The notes beneath the pieces were generated by a model. The model did not search any database, was not told the DNA's origin, and saw only the letters and a program-made list of their open reading frames with translations. From SKHV01 sp963678565 (GTDB lineage Bacteria > Bacteroidota > Bacteroidia > Bacteroidales > Prolixibacteraceae): a stretch of 64,000 nt of DNA. The stretch covers positions 3,534,001 to 3,598,000 of the forward strand of contig OY782875.1 of the NCBI GenBank assembly GCA_963678565.1, given 5' to 3'. A program made the position numbers and the translations under genes. This document shows positions 1 to 8,209 of this stretch, piece by piece; within the stretch, counting starts at the first letter, position 1; every line of letters begins with the position of its first letter.

Positions 1-337
1 ATTTCGATAACATTTCACATTGCATTGAATTAAATTCTGCGAGAGATACCGATGCATATTTTTGCCAATTTTCAGCCAAAATATGATCGTAAAAAATATC
101 CATAATAATTGGTGAAAACTTTCCATATCCTTGATGTAATCTCTTGGTTCCTTTCTGGAAAATAGGATGTGTATCGGTAAAATGATCGATAGCACGATGA
201 ATCAAAATTCCCTTCTGAATTAAAGGAGAATAATTAGCCAAACCTCGTTGTCCTTTTATAGCATCAGCCATAAAATTACCAACCGAAATTTCTTCGGGTT
301 GATTACGTGTTAAATATAAATGTGCTAAAAAATTCAT
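1..337 (-). CDS. acpH: Acyl carrier protein phosphodiesterase (DUF479), N-terminal part only
   Basis: Reading the complement from ATG at 337 gives an open frame of 112 codons running off the window start, so only the N-terminal part is present. It begins MNFLAHLYLTRN and continues with GNFMADAIKG, IHRAIDHFTDTHP and a later FYDHILAENW. These blocks are the signature of the AcpH/DUF479 family: HD-like metal-dependent enzymes that remove 4'-phosphopantetheine from acyl carrier protein in the cytosol. The histidines and aspartates in HRAIDHFTD and DH are the likely metal ligands. It is divergent from the YdeI-like gene. The C-terminus cannot be judged. Confidence 0.85.
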   Translation of the reverse strand, partial: MNFLAHLYLTRNQPEEISVGNFMADAIKGQRGLANYSPLIQKGILIHRAIDHFTDTHPIFQKGTKRLHQGYGKFSPIIMDIFYDHILAENWQKYASVSLAEFNSMQCEMLSK

Positions 338-459
338 AAATATGTTCAAATATAGAAAACTTGATTTTCAGGTCTGTTATATAAATCAAAAATAGTATTG
401 ATAAAACAGAAGCAACTAAACCAATTGTGCGAAAAAATGTTTTAATCATAAAACAACAA

Positions 460-1083
460 ATGAATCCGGAAGTTGATCAATATTTTATCGATGGCTGTGG
501 CCGATGTGAACGAGGTGGCACCTCCGAATGCAATGTTCACAAATATCCAGAAGCATTATCACTGTTGCGAAGCATTGCACTTGAAAGTGGTTTAGAAGAA
601 CAGCGAAAATGGGGCAATCCTTGCTACACGTTGAACAATAAGAACATTTTCATTATAGCTGCATTCAATAATTATTGTTCCATTGGTTTTTTAAAGGGGG
701 CATTATTAAAAGATCCACAAAATATATTAGAAAAACCTGGAGAAAATAGTAATTCTGTCCGCCAGATTCGCTTTACAAACTCAAACAAGGTTATTGAACT
801 AAGTGCAACAATAAAAGAATATATTTATGAAGCAATTGAGATCGAAAAAGCAGGCAAACAAATAAAAACTACAAAGATTTCGGCACATGATTATCCGGAG
901 GTATTGATAAGTGTTTTTAATGAAGAACCTGAATTCAAAAAAGCATTTGAAGCACTTACTCCCGGCCGACAAAGAAGTTATTTGATCCATTTCAATCAAG
1001 CAAAACAATCAAAGACAAGATTGAATCGGATTAATAAAAACAAGGCAAAAATTTTCACTGGAAAAGGGATGAATGAATATTAA
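460..1083 (+). CDS. YdeI/OmpD-associated, DUF1801-type protein
   Basis: A 207-residue cytosolic protein. The frame is open from GTG at 427, but ATG at 460 (start MNPEVDQYF) fits the family better. The N-terminal two thirds resemble the DUF1801 / YjbR-CyaY-like fold (KWGNPCYTL, then a GFLKGALLKDP block). The C-terminus has the YdeI-type tail with ALTPGRQRSYLIHFNQAK, TRLNRI and a closing TGKG motif. Family members were linked genetically to bacteriocin protection in enterobacteria, but no biochemical role is established. Cysteines near the N-terminus (CGRCERGG) could bind metal or be redox active; this is inference. It stands alone between a divergent acpH and a co-oriented membrane protein. 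Confidence 0.7.
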   Translation: MNPEVDQYFIDGCGRCERGGTSECNVHKYPEALSLLRSIALESGLEEQRKWGNPCYTLNNKNIFIIAAFNNYCSIGFLKGALLKDPQNILEKPGENSNSVRQIRFTNSNKVIELSATIKEYIYEAIEIEKAGKQIKTTKISAHDYPEVLISVFNEEPEFKKAFEALTPGRQRSYLIHFNQAKQSKTRLNRINKNKAKIFTGKGMNEY

Positions 1084-1091
1084 TCATTCAT
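1069..1091 (+). terminator. AT-rich inverted repeat over the YdeI-like stop codon
   Basis: ATGAATGA (1069-1076) is perfectly complementary to TCATTCAT (1084-1091) around a 7-nt loop containing the stop codon. There is no real T-tract after it and the stem is weak, so it is at best a poor terminator or a 3'-end stabilising hairpin. Confidence 0.3.
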
Positions 1092-1203
1092 TTAAAATTG
1101 CCAATAACGTTACTGAATTTTAAAAATCACAACTATATTTTGTCTGAATAAAACATTGAAGATTGTTTCGTGTTTAATAGAGATAAAAATTAAATTCAAA
1201 TTT

Positions 1204-1632
1204 ATGTATACCGGATTAAAACACCTTCATTCATACAGTGCTTACTTAACACTAGCACTAATTATTTTGGTAGTAATTATTAGTCTTATTGGCTGGTTGG
1301 GGAATAAAAAATACACTAAAAATTTAAAAACCATCTCATTAATTACGCTTATCATTTCACACTTTCAATTAATATTTGGAGTCGTTTTATATTTTGTATC
1401 TCCTTTAGGATTTTCAAATTTTTCGAGTGCTGCAATGAAAAGCGAATTTAGTCGACTTTATATTGTTGAACATCCTTTAATGATGATTATTGGTTTAACC
1501 TTAATAACCATCGGATACTCCAAAGCCAAAAGAGCCAAAACCGATCGAAAATCATTCAAACTAAACACAATCTTCTACGGTTTAGGTTTAATCTCGATTT
1601 TATTAATGATCCCATGGAATGCTTGGCTATAG
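1204..1632 (+). CDS. Small four-helix membrane protein, cytochrome-b-like
   Basis: A 142-residue integral membrane protein. The frame is open from 1156, but ATG at 1204 (MYTGLKHLHSYSAY) is the natural start. Four hydrophobic segments lie at about residues 12-33, 45-66, 90-108 and 120-140. Histidines sit at helix edges (KHLHSY, SHFQL, VEHPLMM), a pattern seen in a Bacteroidota membrane family sometimes described as cytochrome-b-like; heme binding is inference only. Its TAG stop is followed with no gap by the ATG of the MFS transporter, so the two are probably translated from one mRNA. Function unknown. Confidence 0.65.
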   Translation: MYTGLKHLHSYSAYLTLALIILVVIISLIGWLGNKKYTKNLKTISLITLIISHFQLIFGVVLYFVSPLGFSNFSSAAMKSEFSRLYIVEHPLMMIIGLTLITIGYSKAKRAKTDRKSFKLNTIFYGLGLISILLMIPWNAWL

Positions 1633-2928
1633 ATGTACAAAAAACTATACAAATTCATTGGGAATAAAAATGACCAAACAACATGCAGCGATCTATCAGA
1701 AGATGCTTGCAAGCAGGTTCCGCATAATTTTTTCTTGCATGTTTTAAGCAATACATTTACAAAACTTGGCGACACCTTAAGTAACCCCAAAACAGTACTT
1801 ACTTGGCTAATGAGTTATGTAAGTGCACCTGTTTATTTAATTAGTTTAATTGTTCCCTTGCGCGAATCGGGATCGATGATTCCTCAGGTTTTGTTTGCCA
1901 AAATTGTAAATCGAACAAAAATTCAAAAGTGGATTTGGATTATTGGTTCTTTACTTCAATTTGCGACAATTGTAAGTATTGGCTTTATCGCGCTTCATTT
2001 TGAAAAAGAAAAAGCAGGATGGCTTTTCATTGTTGCCTTGGTAATTTTTAGTTTGTCGCGAAGTATGAGTTCGCTCGCCTCAAAAAGCGTGATGGGAAAA
2101 ACAATTCCCAAAACCCGACGTGGAAGGTTAAAAGGAGTTTCTACTTCAGTAGCTGGTTTTTTAACTTTGGGCGCAGGTCTATTTCTTTTGTATCAATCAA
2201 AATCGAACAACGATTTATATTTTTATACCAGCATCATATTTTTTGCCTCTACAATGTGGTTGATTGGTGCATTTATTTACAGTAGGATTAAAGAATTCCC
2301 TACCAATATCGACGAGCATAAAATTGATAAAAGCGCGCCAATTTCAGCATTTAAAATACTAAAAAACAACAAACAATTTCGAAAATTCATTGTTGCTCGC
2401 ACCCTTTTATTGTGTACTGCTTTATCTTCTCCTTTTTACATTTTATTGGCTCATAATTATGTTGGAAAAGAAGCTTATCTTTTGGGCTTATTTATAATTG
2501 CACGAGGTTTGGCATCGGCTATAAGTTCTCCAATTTGGGGAAAGCATGCCGATCGATCGAGCAAAAATGTAATGGCTTATGCGGTACTTATCGCATCAGT
2601 TATTGGCATTCTGGTTTACGGTACAATTACTTTTTCAGATGAAATAAAATATGCAAAATGGATTTACCCACTTGCATTTTTTCTATTAGCAATTGCTCAT
2701 GAAGGGGTTCGAATTGGTCGAAAAACATACGTGGTAGACATGGCGACCGGCGATGATCGGGTAATTTTTGTTTCGGTAAGCAACTCAATTATTGGAATTC
2801 TTCTTTTAGTAGTTGGGAGCGTGAGTGCACTAGTTTCGGTATTTTCTGTTGAAAGTGTAATTTTTGCATTGTCGCTACTGGGCCTTTTAGGAGCCTACAA
2901 AAGCTATCAACTTCCAAATGTTGAATAA
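1633..2928 (+). CDS. Major facilitator superfamily transporter
   Basis: A 431-residue polytopic membrane protein with roughly ten to twelve hydrophobic helices. A soluble head of about 40 residues contains two cysteines (C18 and C26). The first membrane region carries PKTVLTWLMSYVSAP and then VPLRESGSMIPQ. A loop with RRGRLKG and a later cytosolic stretch (about 215-245) separate two halves, as in MFS carriers. The second half has GLFIIARGLASAISSPIWGK. The substrate cannot be inferred. It begins immediately after the stop codon of the small membrane protein (TAGATG junction), implying coupling. It converges on the thioesterase gene with only 21 bp between stop codons and no visible terminator. 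Confidence 0.75.
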   Translation: MYKKLYKFIGNKNDQTTCSDLSEDACKQVPHNFFLHVLSNTFTKLGDTLSNPKTVLTWLMSYVSAPVYLISLIVPLRESGSMIPQVLFAKIVNRTKIQKWIWIIGSLLQFATIVSIGFIALHFEKEKAGWLFIVALVIFSLSRSMSSLASKSVMGKTIPKTRRGRLKGVSTSVAGFLTLGAGLFLLYQSKSNNDLYFYTSIIFFASTMWLIGAFIYSRIKEFPTNIDEHKIDKSAPISAFKILKNNKQFRKFIVARTLLLCTALSSPFYILLAHNYVGKEAYLLGLFIIARGLASAISSPIWGKHADRSSKNVMAYAVLIASVIGILVYGTITFSDEIKYAKWIYPLAFFLLAIAHEGVRIGRKTYVVDMATGDDRVIFVSVSNSIIGILLLVVGSVSALVSVFSVESVIFALSLLGLLGAYKSYQLPNVE

Positions 2929-2949
2929 ACAAAGTATCGATAAGTTAAA

Positions 2950-3711
2950 TTAACAGCTTCTCCACTGAATTGAAGCTCTAATATATTCTGTTTTCTGATC
3001 AGCTGTTGTAATCCCAGCCAGATTTGGATGAACAGTTGTATCAAGCAAAACCCCAATTTCATCATGAATTTTGGCTTCTTTCAGAAAATTAATTTCGAAT
3101 TCTGAGATTTCATTCTTTAGCAGAAAATCATATTGATAAGTATTTAAAATACGTTCAATGTAACTAACATTATTCATGTGCTGATTGATATCCATTTCGG
3201 TAAAAACAACTTCGGATTTGTTTTGTAACTCAAGCTGGTCGGTTTTGCTTATGCGACTTGGAGCTTCATCAAATAACCAATCTTGGTGAAAAGGGAAATC
3301 ACTCATAAATTGATTTGGACGAGCAATTCTCCTCGATTTTGTATCCAACAAAAGCCAAGAACTGATTGCTTTAACCAACTCAACTCCTTGTTCATTTAAA
3401 ACTTGAAAATGACGAATTGCCATAATGCCATCTAAGCCATTCGACCATGTTTTAATTGTAATTTCATCTTCCCAGTGGGGCATTTGTTGTACCTCAATTT
3501 TCAAGCGAGATAACACCCAAAACAAATTTGTATCATTTAATACATCCCAACCTACGCCGCAAGCAACCGTGTGCTCACCTGCAATATCCTGAAAAAAGCT
3601 ACACAACTTTGGGATAGTTAATTTTCGCGAAATATCAGTATGATAAGAACGAATTTTGAATTTTTCTGAAAACACTTTCGGGGCGTTTGTGTTTATTTTT
3701 AATGCTTTCAT
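2950..3711 (-). CDS. Acyl-ACP thioesterase
   Basis: A 253-residue cytosolic enzyme of the acyl-ACP thioesterase (FatA/FatB-like, PF01643) family with two hotdog domains. It hydrolyses acyl-ACP to free fatty acid and so terminates chain elongation. The first domain holds TIPKLCSFFQDIAGEHT and GVGWDVLNDTNLFWVLSRL. The second holds MDINQHMNNVSYIERIL, where the Asn and His of NQHMNN match the catalytic Asn-His positions known in plant enzymes. Length is typical of bacterial members. It is monocistronic, divergent from map, with a good promoter match at 3762-3791. Chain-length preference cannot be read from the sequence. Confidence 0.88.
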   Translation of the reverse strand: MKALKINTNAPKVFSEKFKIRSYHTDISRKLTIPKLCSFFQDIAGEHTVACGVGWDVLNDTNLFWVLSRLKIEVQQMPHWEDEITIKTWSNGLDGIMAIRHFQVLNEQGVELVKAISSWLLLDTKSRRIARPNQFMSDFPFHQDWLFDEAPSRISKTDQLELQNKSEVVFTEMDINQHMNNVSYIERILNTYQYDFLLKNEISEFEINFLKEAKIHDEIGVLLDTTVHPNLAGITTADQKTEYIRASIQWRSC

Positions 3712-3761
3712 TGGGGATCTGATTTTCTAATTACATTTTGGATTAAAATTAAAGCGTTCAA

Positions 3762-3791
3762 CAAATTTACCCCTTAGTTTTGAAAAGCCAA
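3762..3791 (-). promoter_or_regulatory. Predicted Bacteroidota-type promoter for the acyl-ACP thioesterase
   Basis: On the complement a TTG (3791-3789) is followed after 19 bp by TAAATTTG (3769-3762), matching the Bacteroidota -33 TTG / -7 TAnnTTTG pattern. The start codon lies about 50 bp downstream. The 19-bp spacing recurs at relA and lolA. Confidence 0.45.
3775..3782 (+). promoter_or_regulatory. Candidate -7 box for map
   Basis: TAGTTTTG fits TAnnTTTG and lies 42 bp before the map ATG. No TTG is found at the expected upstream spacing, so this is a weak call. It would sit back to back with the thioesterase promoter. Confidence 0.3.
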
Positions 3792-3824
3792 CACGAATGA
3801 CCATTTTTGCACAAATTTTATGTC

Positions 3825-4598
3825 ATGGGAATAGTTATAAAAACACCTGAACAAATCGAAGGAATAAGAAAAAGCAGTCAACTTGCTGGTCAAGTACTTC
3901 AAATGATTGAAGGCTATATTAAAGATGGAGTTTCGTCTGCTTATTTAGATAAAATAATGGAAGAGTATATCCGCGATCATGGTGCAATTCCAGCACCATT
4001 GAATTATCATGGATTTCCAAAAGCAACTTGTATCTCTCCAAATGAAGTAGTATGTCATGGTATTCCCGATGAAAAAACAATTTTAAAGGAAGGTGACATT
4101 TTCAACATTGATGTTACCACCATTTTAGATGGATATTATGGCGATACCAGCAAAATGTTCAGCATTGGAAATATTCCACCACAAGTCGATCGATTATTAG
4201 ATGATACTTACCATTGTTTAGATCTAGGAATTGAGCAAGTGCGTCCGGGAAATCATTTTGGAAATATTGGATTTGCAATTTCGCGTTATGCCAAAGCCAA
4301 AGGATATTCAGTTGTGTACGAATTTTGCGGACATGGCGTAGGACTCGACTTCCACGAAGAACCACAAGTGGAACATGTTGGTAGAAAAAATACCGGACCA
4401 TTAATGGAAGCAGGCATGATATTCACCATTGAACCTATGATTAATCTAGGGAAAGCCAGAACAAGAGTTGACAAAAACGATGGATGGACTGCTCGTACAA
4501 TCGACAAAAAACTATCGGCGCAATACGAACACACAATTTTGGTAACCGAAGATGGATTTGATGTTTTGACTGATGTAAGTGGAGAATACCACGATTAA
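3825..4598 (+). CDS. map: Methionine aminopeptidase type I
   Basis: A 257-residue cytosolic metalloprotease that removes the initiator methionine from nascent proteins. The start is ATG 3825 (MGIVIKTPEQIEGIR); the six upstream in-frame codons from TTG 3807 are not conserved-looking. All five metal ligands are visible: D96 (NIDVTT), D107 (YGDTSK), H170 (FCGHGVGLDFHEEP), E203 (TIEPMI) and E235 (QYEHTILV). The sequence between about 205 and 232 (LGKARTRVDKNDGWTA) is longer than in E. coli Map, as in several Bacteroidota enzymes. It is followed by a bidirectional terminator. Confidence 0.95.
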   Translation: MGIVIKTPEQIEGIRKSSQLAGQVLQMIEGYIKDGVSSAYLDKIMEEYIRDHGAIPAPLNYHGFPKATCISPNEVVCHGIPDEKTILKEGDIFNIDVTTILDGYYGDTSKMFSIGNIPPQVDRLLDDTYHCLDLGIEQVRPGNHFGNIGFAISRYAKAKGYSVVYEFCGHGVGLDFHEEPQVEHVGRKNTGPLMEAGMIFTIEPMINLGKARTRVDKNDGWTARTIDKKLSAQYEHTILVTEDGFDVLTDVSGEYHD

Positions 4599-4606
4599 AA
4601 CAAAAT

Positions 4607-4644
4607 AAAAAGGCAGGTTGACTACTCTTCAATCTGCTTTTTTT
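4607..4644. terminator. Bidirectional terminator between map and the 132-aa gene
   Basis: Stem of nine pairs, 4613-4621 with 4629-4637 (one G-T pair), 7-nt loop, flanked by A's on the left and a T7 run at 4638-4644. It serves map on the plus strand and overlaps the last codons of the convergent minus-strand gene. Confidence 0.8.
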
Positions 4645-5020
4645 GTCTGTCTGAATCTTGTTTAAAGTATCGACGCAAAAGCACCTTCTTCAAATCTCGA
4701 AGAATTATTTGATGTGCGATCACTTCATTTTCGGAATACTCAGGCAACTGAACCGAGGTTTTTATGAAGTCTCCTTTTCCCAAATCTACCTGATATAAAA
4801 TTGATTGCAGCAATTCGGGGTTCGAATGATTCAGGTTTTCAATTTGATCTACCAATTGATCTTTCAATTCGAGATAAGCATGATCCAAATCACCGGAAAA
4901 TTTAATTTCAACTCCAAACAAGCCAAAATCTTTACAAATTTGCTGAATAGTTTCAATCACTAAATCATTGTCTGTAAAAGCCTCTACTACATTTTGATTG
5001 TTTACTGAGGGTAGTTTCAT
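4622..5020 (-). CDS. Conserved-looking hypothetical protein, 132 aa
   Basis: I do not recognise this gene. It encodes a soluble, acidic-then-basic protein of 132 residues with no signal peptide or membrane segment. The N-terminal half (NQNVVEAFTDNDLVIETIQQI, then FGVEIKFSGDLDHAY) looks alpha/beta. The C-terminal third (about 95-132) is helical and charged, ending RRYFKQDSDRQKKQIEE. Good codon usage and a normal ATG support a real gene. A weak -7 match (TAGATTTG, complement of 5075-5082) lies 55 bp upstream. Its 3' end forms part of the terminator hairpin shared with map. Confidence 0.6.
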   Translation of the reverse strand: MKLPSVNNQNVVEAFTDNDLVIETIQQICKDFGLFGVEIKFSGDLDHAYLELKDQLVDQIENLNHSNPELLQSILYQVDLGKGDFIKTSVQLPEYSENEVIAHQIILRDLKKVLLRRYFKQDSDRQKKQIEE

Positions 5021-5196
5021 AATTAATTTTCAGCTTGCAATTTACAATCGATTTTTGGATTCTCAAACAATTCCCAAATCTACATCGATCAACTATTTTC
5101 TAATCAATAATTATTCTATAAGTAATTATTAAGGGTGTAAATGTGTTAAAATTTTACTTAATTTTACTTTCTCTGAAAATTATACATCAAACTATC

Positions 5197-6513
5197 ATGA
5201 AAAAAATTGCTTTCTTATTCGTTATTTTGGCCATAGCGACAACAACATTTTCGCAAGAAGAAGGAAAAACTGGTTGGAATTTTGGAGCCTTGCCTGCGGT
5301 AACTTATAACACCGATTTAGGATTTCAGTATGGCGCACTGGCCAACTTTTTTAATTATGGCGATGGAAGCATTTATCCAAACTACAAACACAACATTTAT
5401 ATGGAAGTGTCTGTATTCACAAAAGGAAGCGGAATTTATCGCTTATCATACGATTCAGAATACTTAATTCCCGGCTTACGAGTTACCTCCGATTTGGCTT
5501 ATTTACCCGATGTAGCTTTCAATTTTTTTGGATTCAATGGCTACGAGGCTGTCTATAATCCAGAGTGGATTAACAGTAATAGTTCCGATCCCAACCAATA
5601 TAAAACGCGCATGTTTTATAAAATGCAAAACAATAATTTGCGTTTCAAAACCGACGTGCAATTTCCAATTATGGGACATGAGCTAAAAGGCTTGGCTGGA
5701 TTTAATTTACAGAACTATAAAATTTCAACGGTCGACATCGATAAATTGAACAAAGGGAATGATGTTAATCCGCTACCCGATGTTCCAACACTTTACGATC
5801 AATACATCGACTGGGGACTTTTAAACGAACAAGAAAAAGATGGCGGATTTATACCATTATTAAAAACAGGATTAGTATACGATACACGCGATAACGATGC
5901 CAACCCAATGAGTGGAATCTGGACTGAAGCTTTGCTTTTTGGAGCACCCAAATTTCTAGGTGCCGAAAGTGGATTTCTAAGTTTCATTTTAACGCACCAT
6001 CAATACTTCACCTTGGTTGAAAGAGATTTATCCTTAGCATGTCGTTTAAGTTACCAAGGAAATATTGCAGGAGATGTTCCATTTTATATGCAATCGCAAA
6101 TCGAAACTTCAAGTATCAAACCCAATATCGGTTTGGGAGGGAGTAAAAATCTAAGAGGAATCCAACGTGCCAGAATCATTGGTGAAGGTATTGCTTACGG
6201 TAATATAGAATTGCGTTGGAAAGCACACCATTTCAATTTCATCAATCAGCGATTTTATTTAGGTATAAATGCCTTCACCGATTTTGGACAAGTAGTTCAA
6301 AAAGTAGATATTCAATCAAAGTTTGCTCATTTAAGCGCTCTTCCTGATCCCAACTATTTTAATTTTGAGAACGAATCGTTGCATGTAAGCTATGGATTAG
6401 GAGTTCGTGTTGCGATGAATGAAAATTTTGTAGTTTCGGCAGATTTTGGAAAGGCAGTCGACCCACAAGATGGCACCACAGGTTTATACATGGGCTTGGA
6501 TTATCTCTTTTAA
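5197..6513 (+). CDS. Omp85-superfamily outer membrane barrel without POTRA domains
   Basis: A 438-residue exported protein. The start is ATG 5197 (MKKIAFLFVILAIATTTFSQ, signal peptide cleaved near residue 20); the upstream in-frame extension is not signal-like. Directly after the signal comes barrel-like sequence: alternating aromatic/polar strands, GTGLVYDTRD-like segments (KTGLVYDTRDND), then GLGGSKNLRGIQRARIIGEG, where LRG corresponds to the conserved RG-containing lid-lock motif of Omp85 proteins. The C-terminus ends in an outer-membrane-type strand (MGLDYLF). The expected barrel is about 16 strands. No POTRA repeat precedes it, unlike BamA or TamA. Substrate and partners are unknown. Confidence 0.75.
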   Translation: MKKIAFLFVILAIATTTFSQEEGKTGWNFGALPAVTYNTDLGFQYGALANFFNYGDGSIYPNYKHNIYMEVSVFTKGSGIYRLSYDSEYLIPGLRVTSDLAYLPDVAFNFFGFNGYEAVYNPEWINSNSSDPNQYKTRMFYKMQNNNLRFKTDVQFPIMGHELKGLAGFNLQNYKISTVDIDKLNKGNDVNPLPDVPTLYDQYIDWGLLNEQEKDGGFIPLLKTGLVYDTRDNDANPMSGIWTEALLFGAPKFLGAESGFLSFILTHHQYFTLVERDLSLACRLSYQGNIAGDVPFYMQSQIETSSIKPNIGLGGSKNLRGIQRARIIGEGIAYGNIELRWKAHHFNFINQRFYLGINAFTDFGQVVQKVDIQSKFAHLSALPDPNYFNFENESLHVSYGLGVRVAMNENFVVSADFGKAVDPQDGTTGLYMGLDYLF

Positions 6514-6620
6514 TTATTGAAATCCCAAAATTTAATCTGAAAATCATTGCAATGTTAACTAACTTTGCAGCAGAATGAGTATTAGAATAACTTAATTACC
6601 GAAAGGCTAAAAAATATTTA

Positions 6621-6661
6621 TATATTTGCCGCATTTTAGCAAAAAACGGAGGATTAATATG
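6621..6661 (+). promoter_or_regulatory. guaB -7-like box and strong ribosome binding site
   Basis: TATATTTG (6621-6628) fits TAnnTTTG. Downstream, CGGAGG (6647-6652) lies 6 nt before ATG 6659 and fixes that start over the in-frame upstream codon at 6626. A strong Shine-Dalgarno is exceptional in this window, where nearly all starts are A/T-rich and SD-less. The -33 element is not evident. Confidence 0.6.
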
Positions 6662-8155
6662 GCTATATTTTCAAATGAAATTTCCCGCACTTTTAGCGAG
6701 TACTTGCTTATACCAGGGCTAACCGACCAACGATGTACACCCAACAAGGTCGATTTAAAAGCTCCACTGGTAAAATTCAAAAAAGGTGAAGAACCATCAT
6801 TGCAATTAAACGTACCTTTCGTTTCTGCAATTATGCAGTCAGTTTCTGATCACAATATGGGAATTGCATTGGCTCGAAATGGAGGATTGTCGTTCATATA
6901 CGGCTCTCAATCAATCGAAAGCCAGGCCGATATGGTTAGTAAGGTTAAAAAATTCAAAGCGGGTTTTGTTGAAAGTGATTCAAATTTAACACCTGAAAAT
7001 ACATTGGCAGATGTATTGGCATTAAAAAAACAAACTGGGCACTCAACCCTAGGAATTACCGCCGATGGTAGTCCTCACGGGAAACTGTTAGGAATTGTTA
7101 CCGGAAGAGATTATCGCCCTAGTCGCGATAGCCTCGATAAAAAAGTGAAAGAATTTATGACTCCGTTTGAAAAAGTTATCCATGGAAAATTAGGAATGAC
7201 TTTAGCCGAAGCAAACAATGTTATTTGGGATCATAAACTTAATAGTTTGCCAATTATCGACGATGCTCAAAATCTTCAATATTTTGTATTCAGAAAAGAT
7301 TATGACAGCCATAAAGAATATCCAAATGAGCTGTCGGACAACAATAAAAAATTATTGATTGGTGCCGGTATTAACACGCGCGATTACCAAGAACGAATTC
7401 CTGCTTTAATTGAAGCTGGAGCCGATGTACTCTGTATCGACTCATCAGATGGTTTTTCGGTATACCAAAAAGAAGCCATCGACTATGTAAAAAGCAAATA
7501 CAATGGAGACGTTAAAATTGGTGCCGGAAATGTAGTCGATAAAGAAGGATTTTTATACCTAGTAGAAGCCGGAGCCGATTTTGTAAAAGTTGGGATTGGC
7601 GGTGGATCGATTTGTATTACTCGCGAACAAAAAGGCATTGGGCGTGGCCAAGCAACCTCAATCATTGAAGTTGCCAATGCACGCGATGAATATTATAAAG
7701 AAACAGGAATTTATGTTCCAATTTGTTCCGATGGTGGAATTGTTCAGGATTACCACATGGTACTAGCCCTAGCAATGGGAGCCGATTTTATGATGATGGG
7801 ACGTTATTTTGCTCGTTTCGACGAAAGTCCAACCCGTAAATTAATGGTGAATGGCAATTACGTAAAAGAATACTGGGGTGAAGGTTCAAACCGTGCACGC
7901 AACTGGCAACGTTACGACATGGGGGGTAGCGACAACCTTAAATTCGAAGAAGGTGTTGATAGCTATGTGCCATATGCCGGTAAATTAAAAGACAACTTAG
8001 ATGTTACCATCGGGAAAATAAAATCGACCATGTGTAGTTGTGGTGTAATTACAATTCCAGAATTAAAAAAGCATGGTAAAATCACCTTAGTTTCCTCAAC
8101 AAGTATTATTGAAGGTGGAGCACACGATGTAATTTTGAAAGATACAAACGGATAA
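6659..8155 (+). CDS. guaB: IMP dehydrogenase
   Basis: A 498-residue cytosolic enzyme that oxidises IMP to XMP with NAD+, the committed step of GMP synthesis. The start is ATG 6659, chosen by the GGAGG ribosome site. The TIM-barrel core is interrupted by a CBS pair (about 105-225 with TGHSTLGITADG and LNSLPIIDD). The catalytic loop GGGSICITREQKG places the nucleophile at C319. The mobile flap carries the Arg-containing RARNWQRYD. The loop reads SICITR rather than the commoner SICTTR, typical of a distinct ~500-residue IMPDH subgroup found in Bacteroidota and Firmicutes. Terminator follows at 8177-8209. Confidence 0.94.
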   Translation: MAIFSNEISRTFSEYLLIPGLTDQRCTPNKVDLKAPLVKFKKGEEPSLQLNVPFVSAIMQSVSDHNMGIALARNGGLSFIYGSQSIESQADMVSKVKKFKAGFVESDSNLTPENTLADVLALKKQTGHSTLGITADGSPHGKLLGIVTGRDYRPSRDSLDKKVKEFMTPFEKVIHGKLGMTLAEANNVIWDHKLNSLPIIDDAQNLQYFVFRKDYDSHKEYPNELSDNNKKLLIGAGINTRDYQERIPALIEAGADVLCIDSSDGFSVYQKEAIDYVKSKYNGDVKIGAGNVVDKEGFLYLVEAGADFVKVGIGGGSICITREQKGIGRGQATSIIEVANARDEYYKETGIYVPICSDGGIVQDYHMVLALAMGADFMMMGRYFARFDESPTRKLMVNGNYVKEYWGEGSNRARNWQRYDMGGSDNLKFEEGVDSYVPYAGKLKDNLDVTIGKIKSTMCSCGVITIPELKKHGKITLVSSTSIIEGGAHDVILKDTNG

Positions 8156-8176
8156 TTCTTACAAATAGAAATATAT

Positions 8177-8209
8177 AAAAAGGGTTCAGCTAATGTTGAA
8201 TCCTTTTTT
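8177..8209. terminator. Bidirectional terminator between guaB and the rlu gene
   Basis: GGGTTCAGC (8182-8190) pairs with GTTGAATCC (8195-8203) through nine pairs including two G-T, 4-nt loop, with A5 before and T6 after (8204-8209). It ends guaB and, read on the complement, the pseudouridine synthase gene. Confidence 0.75.
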
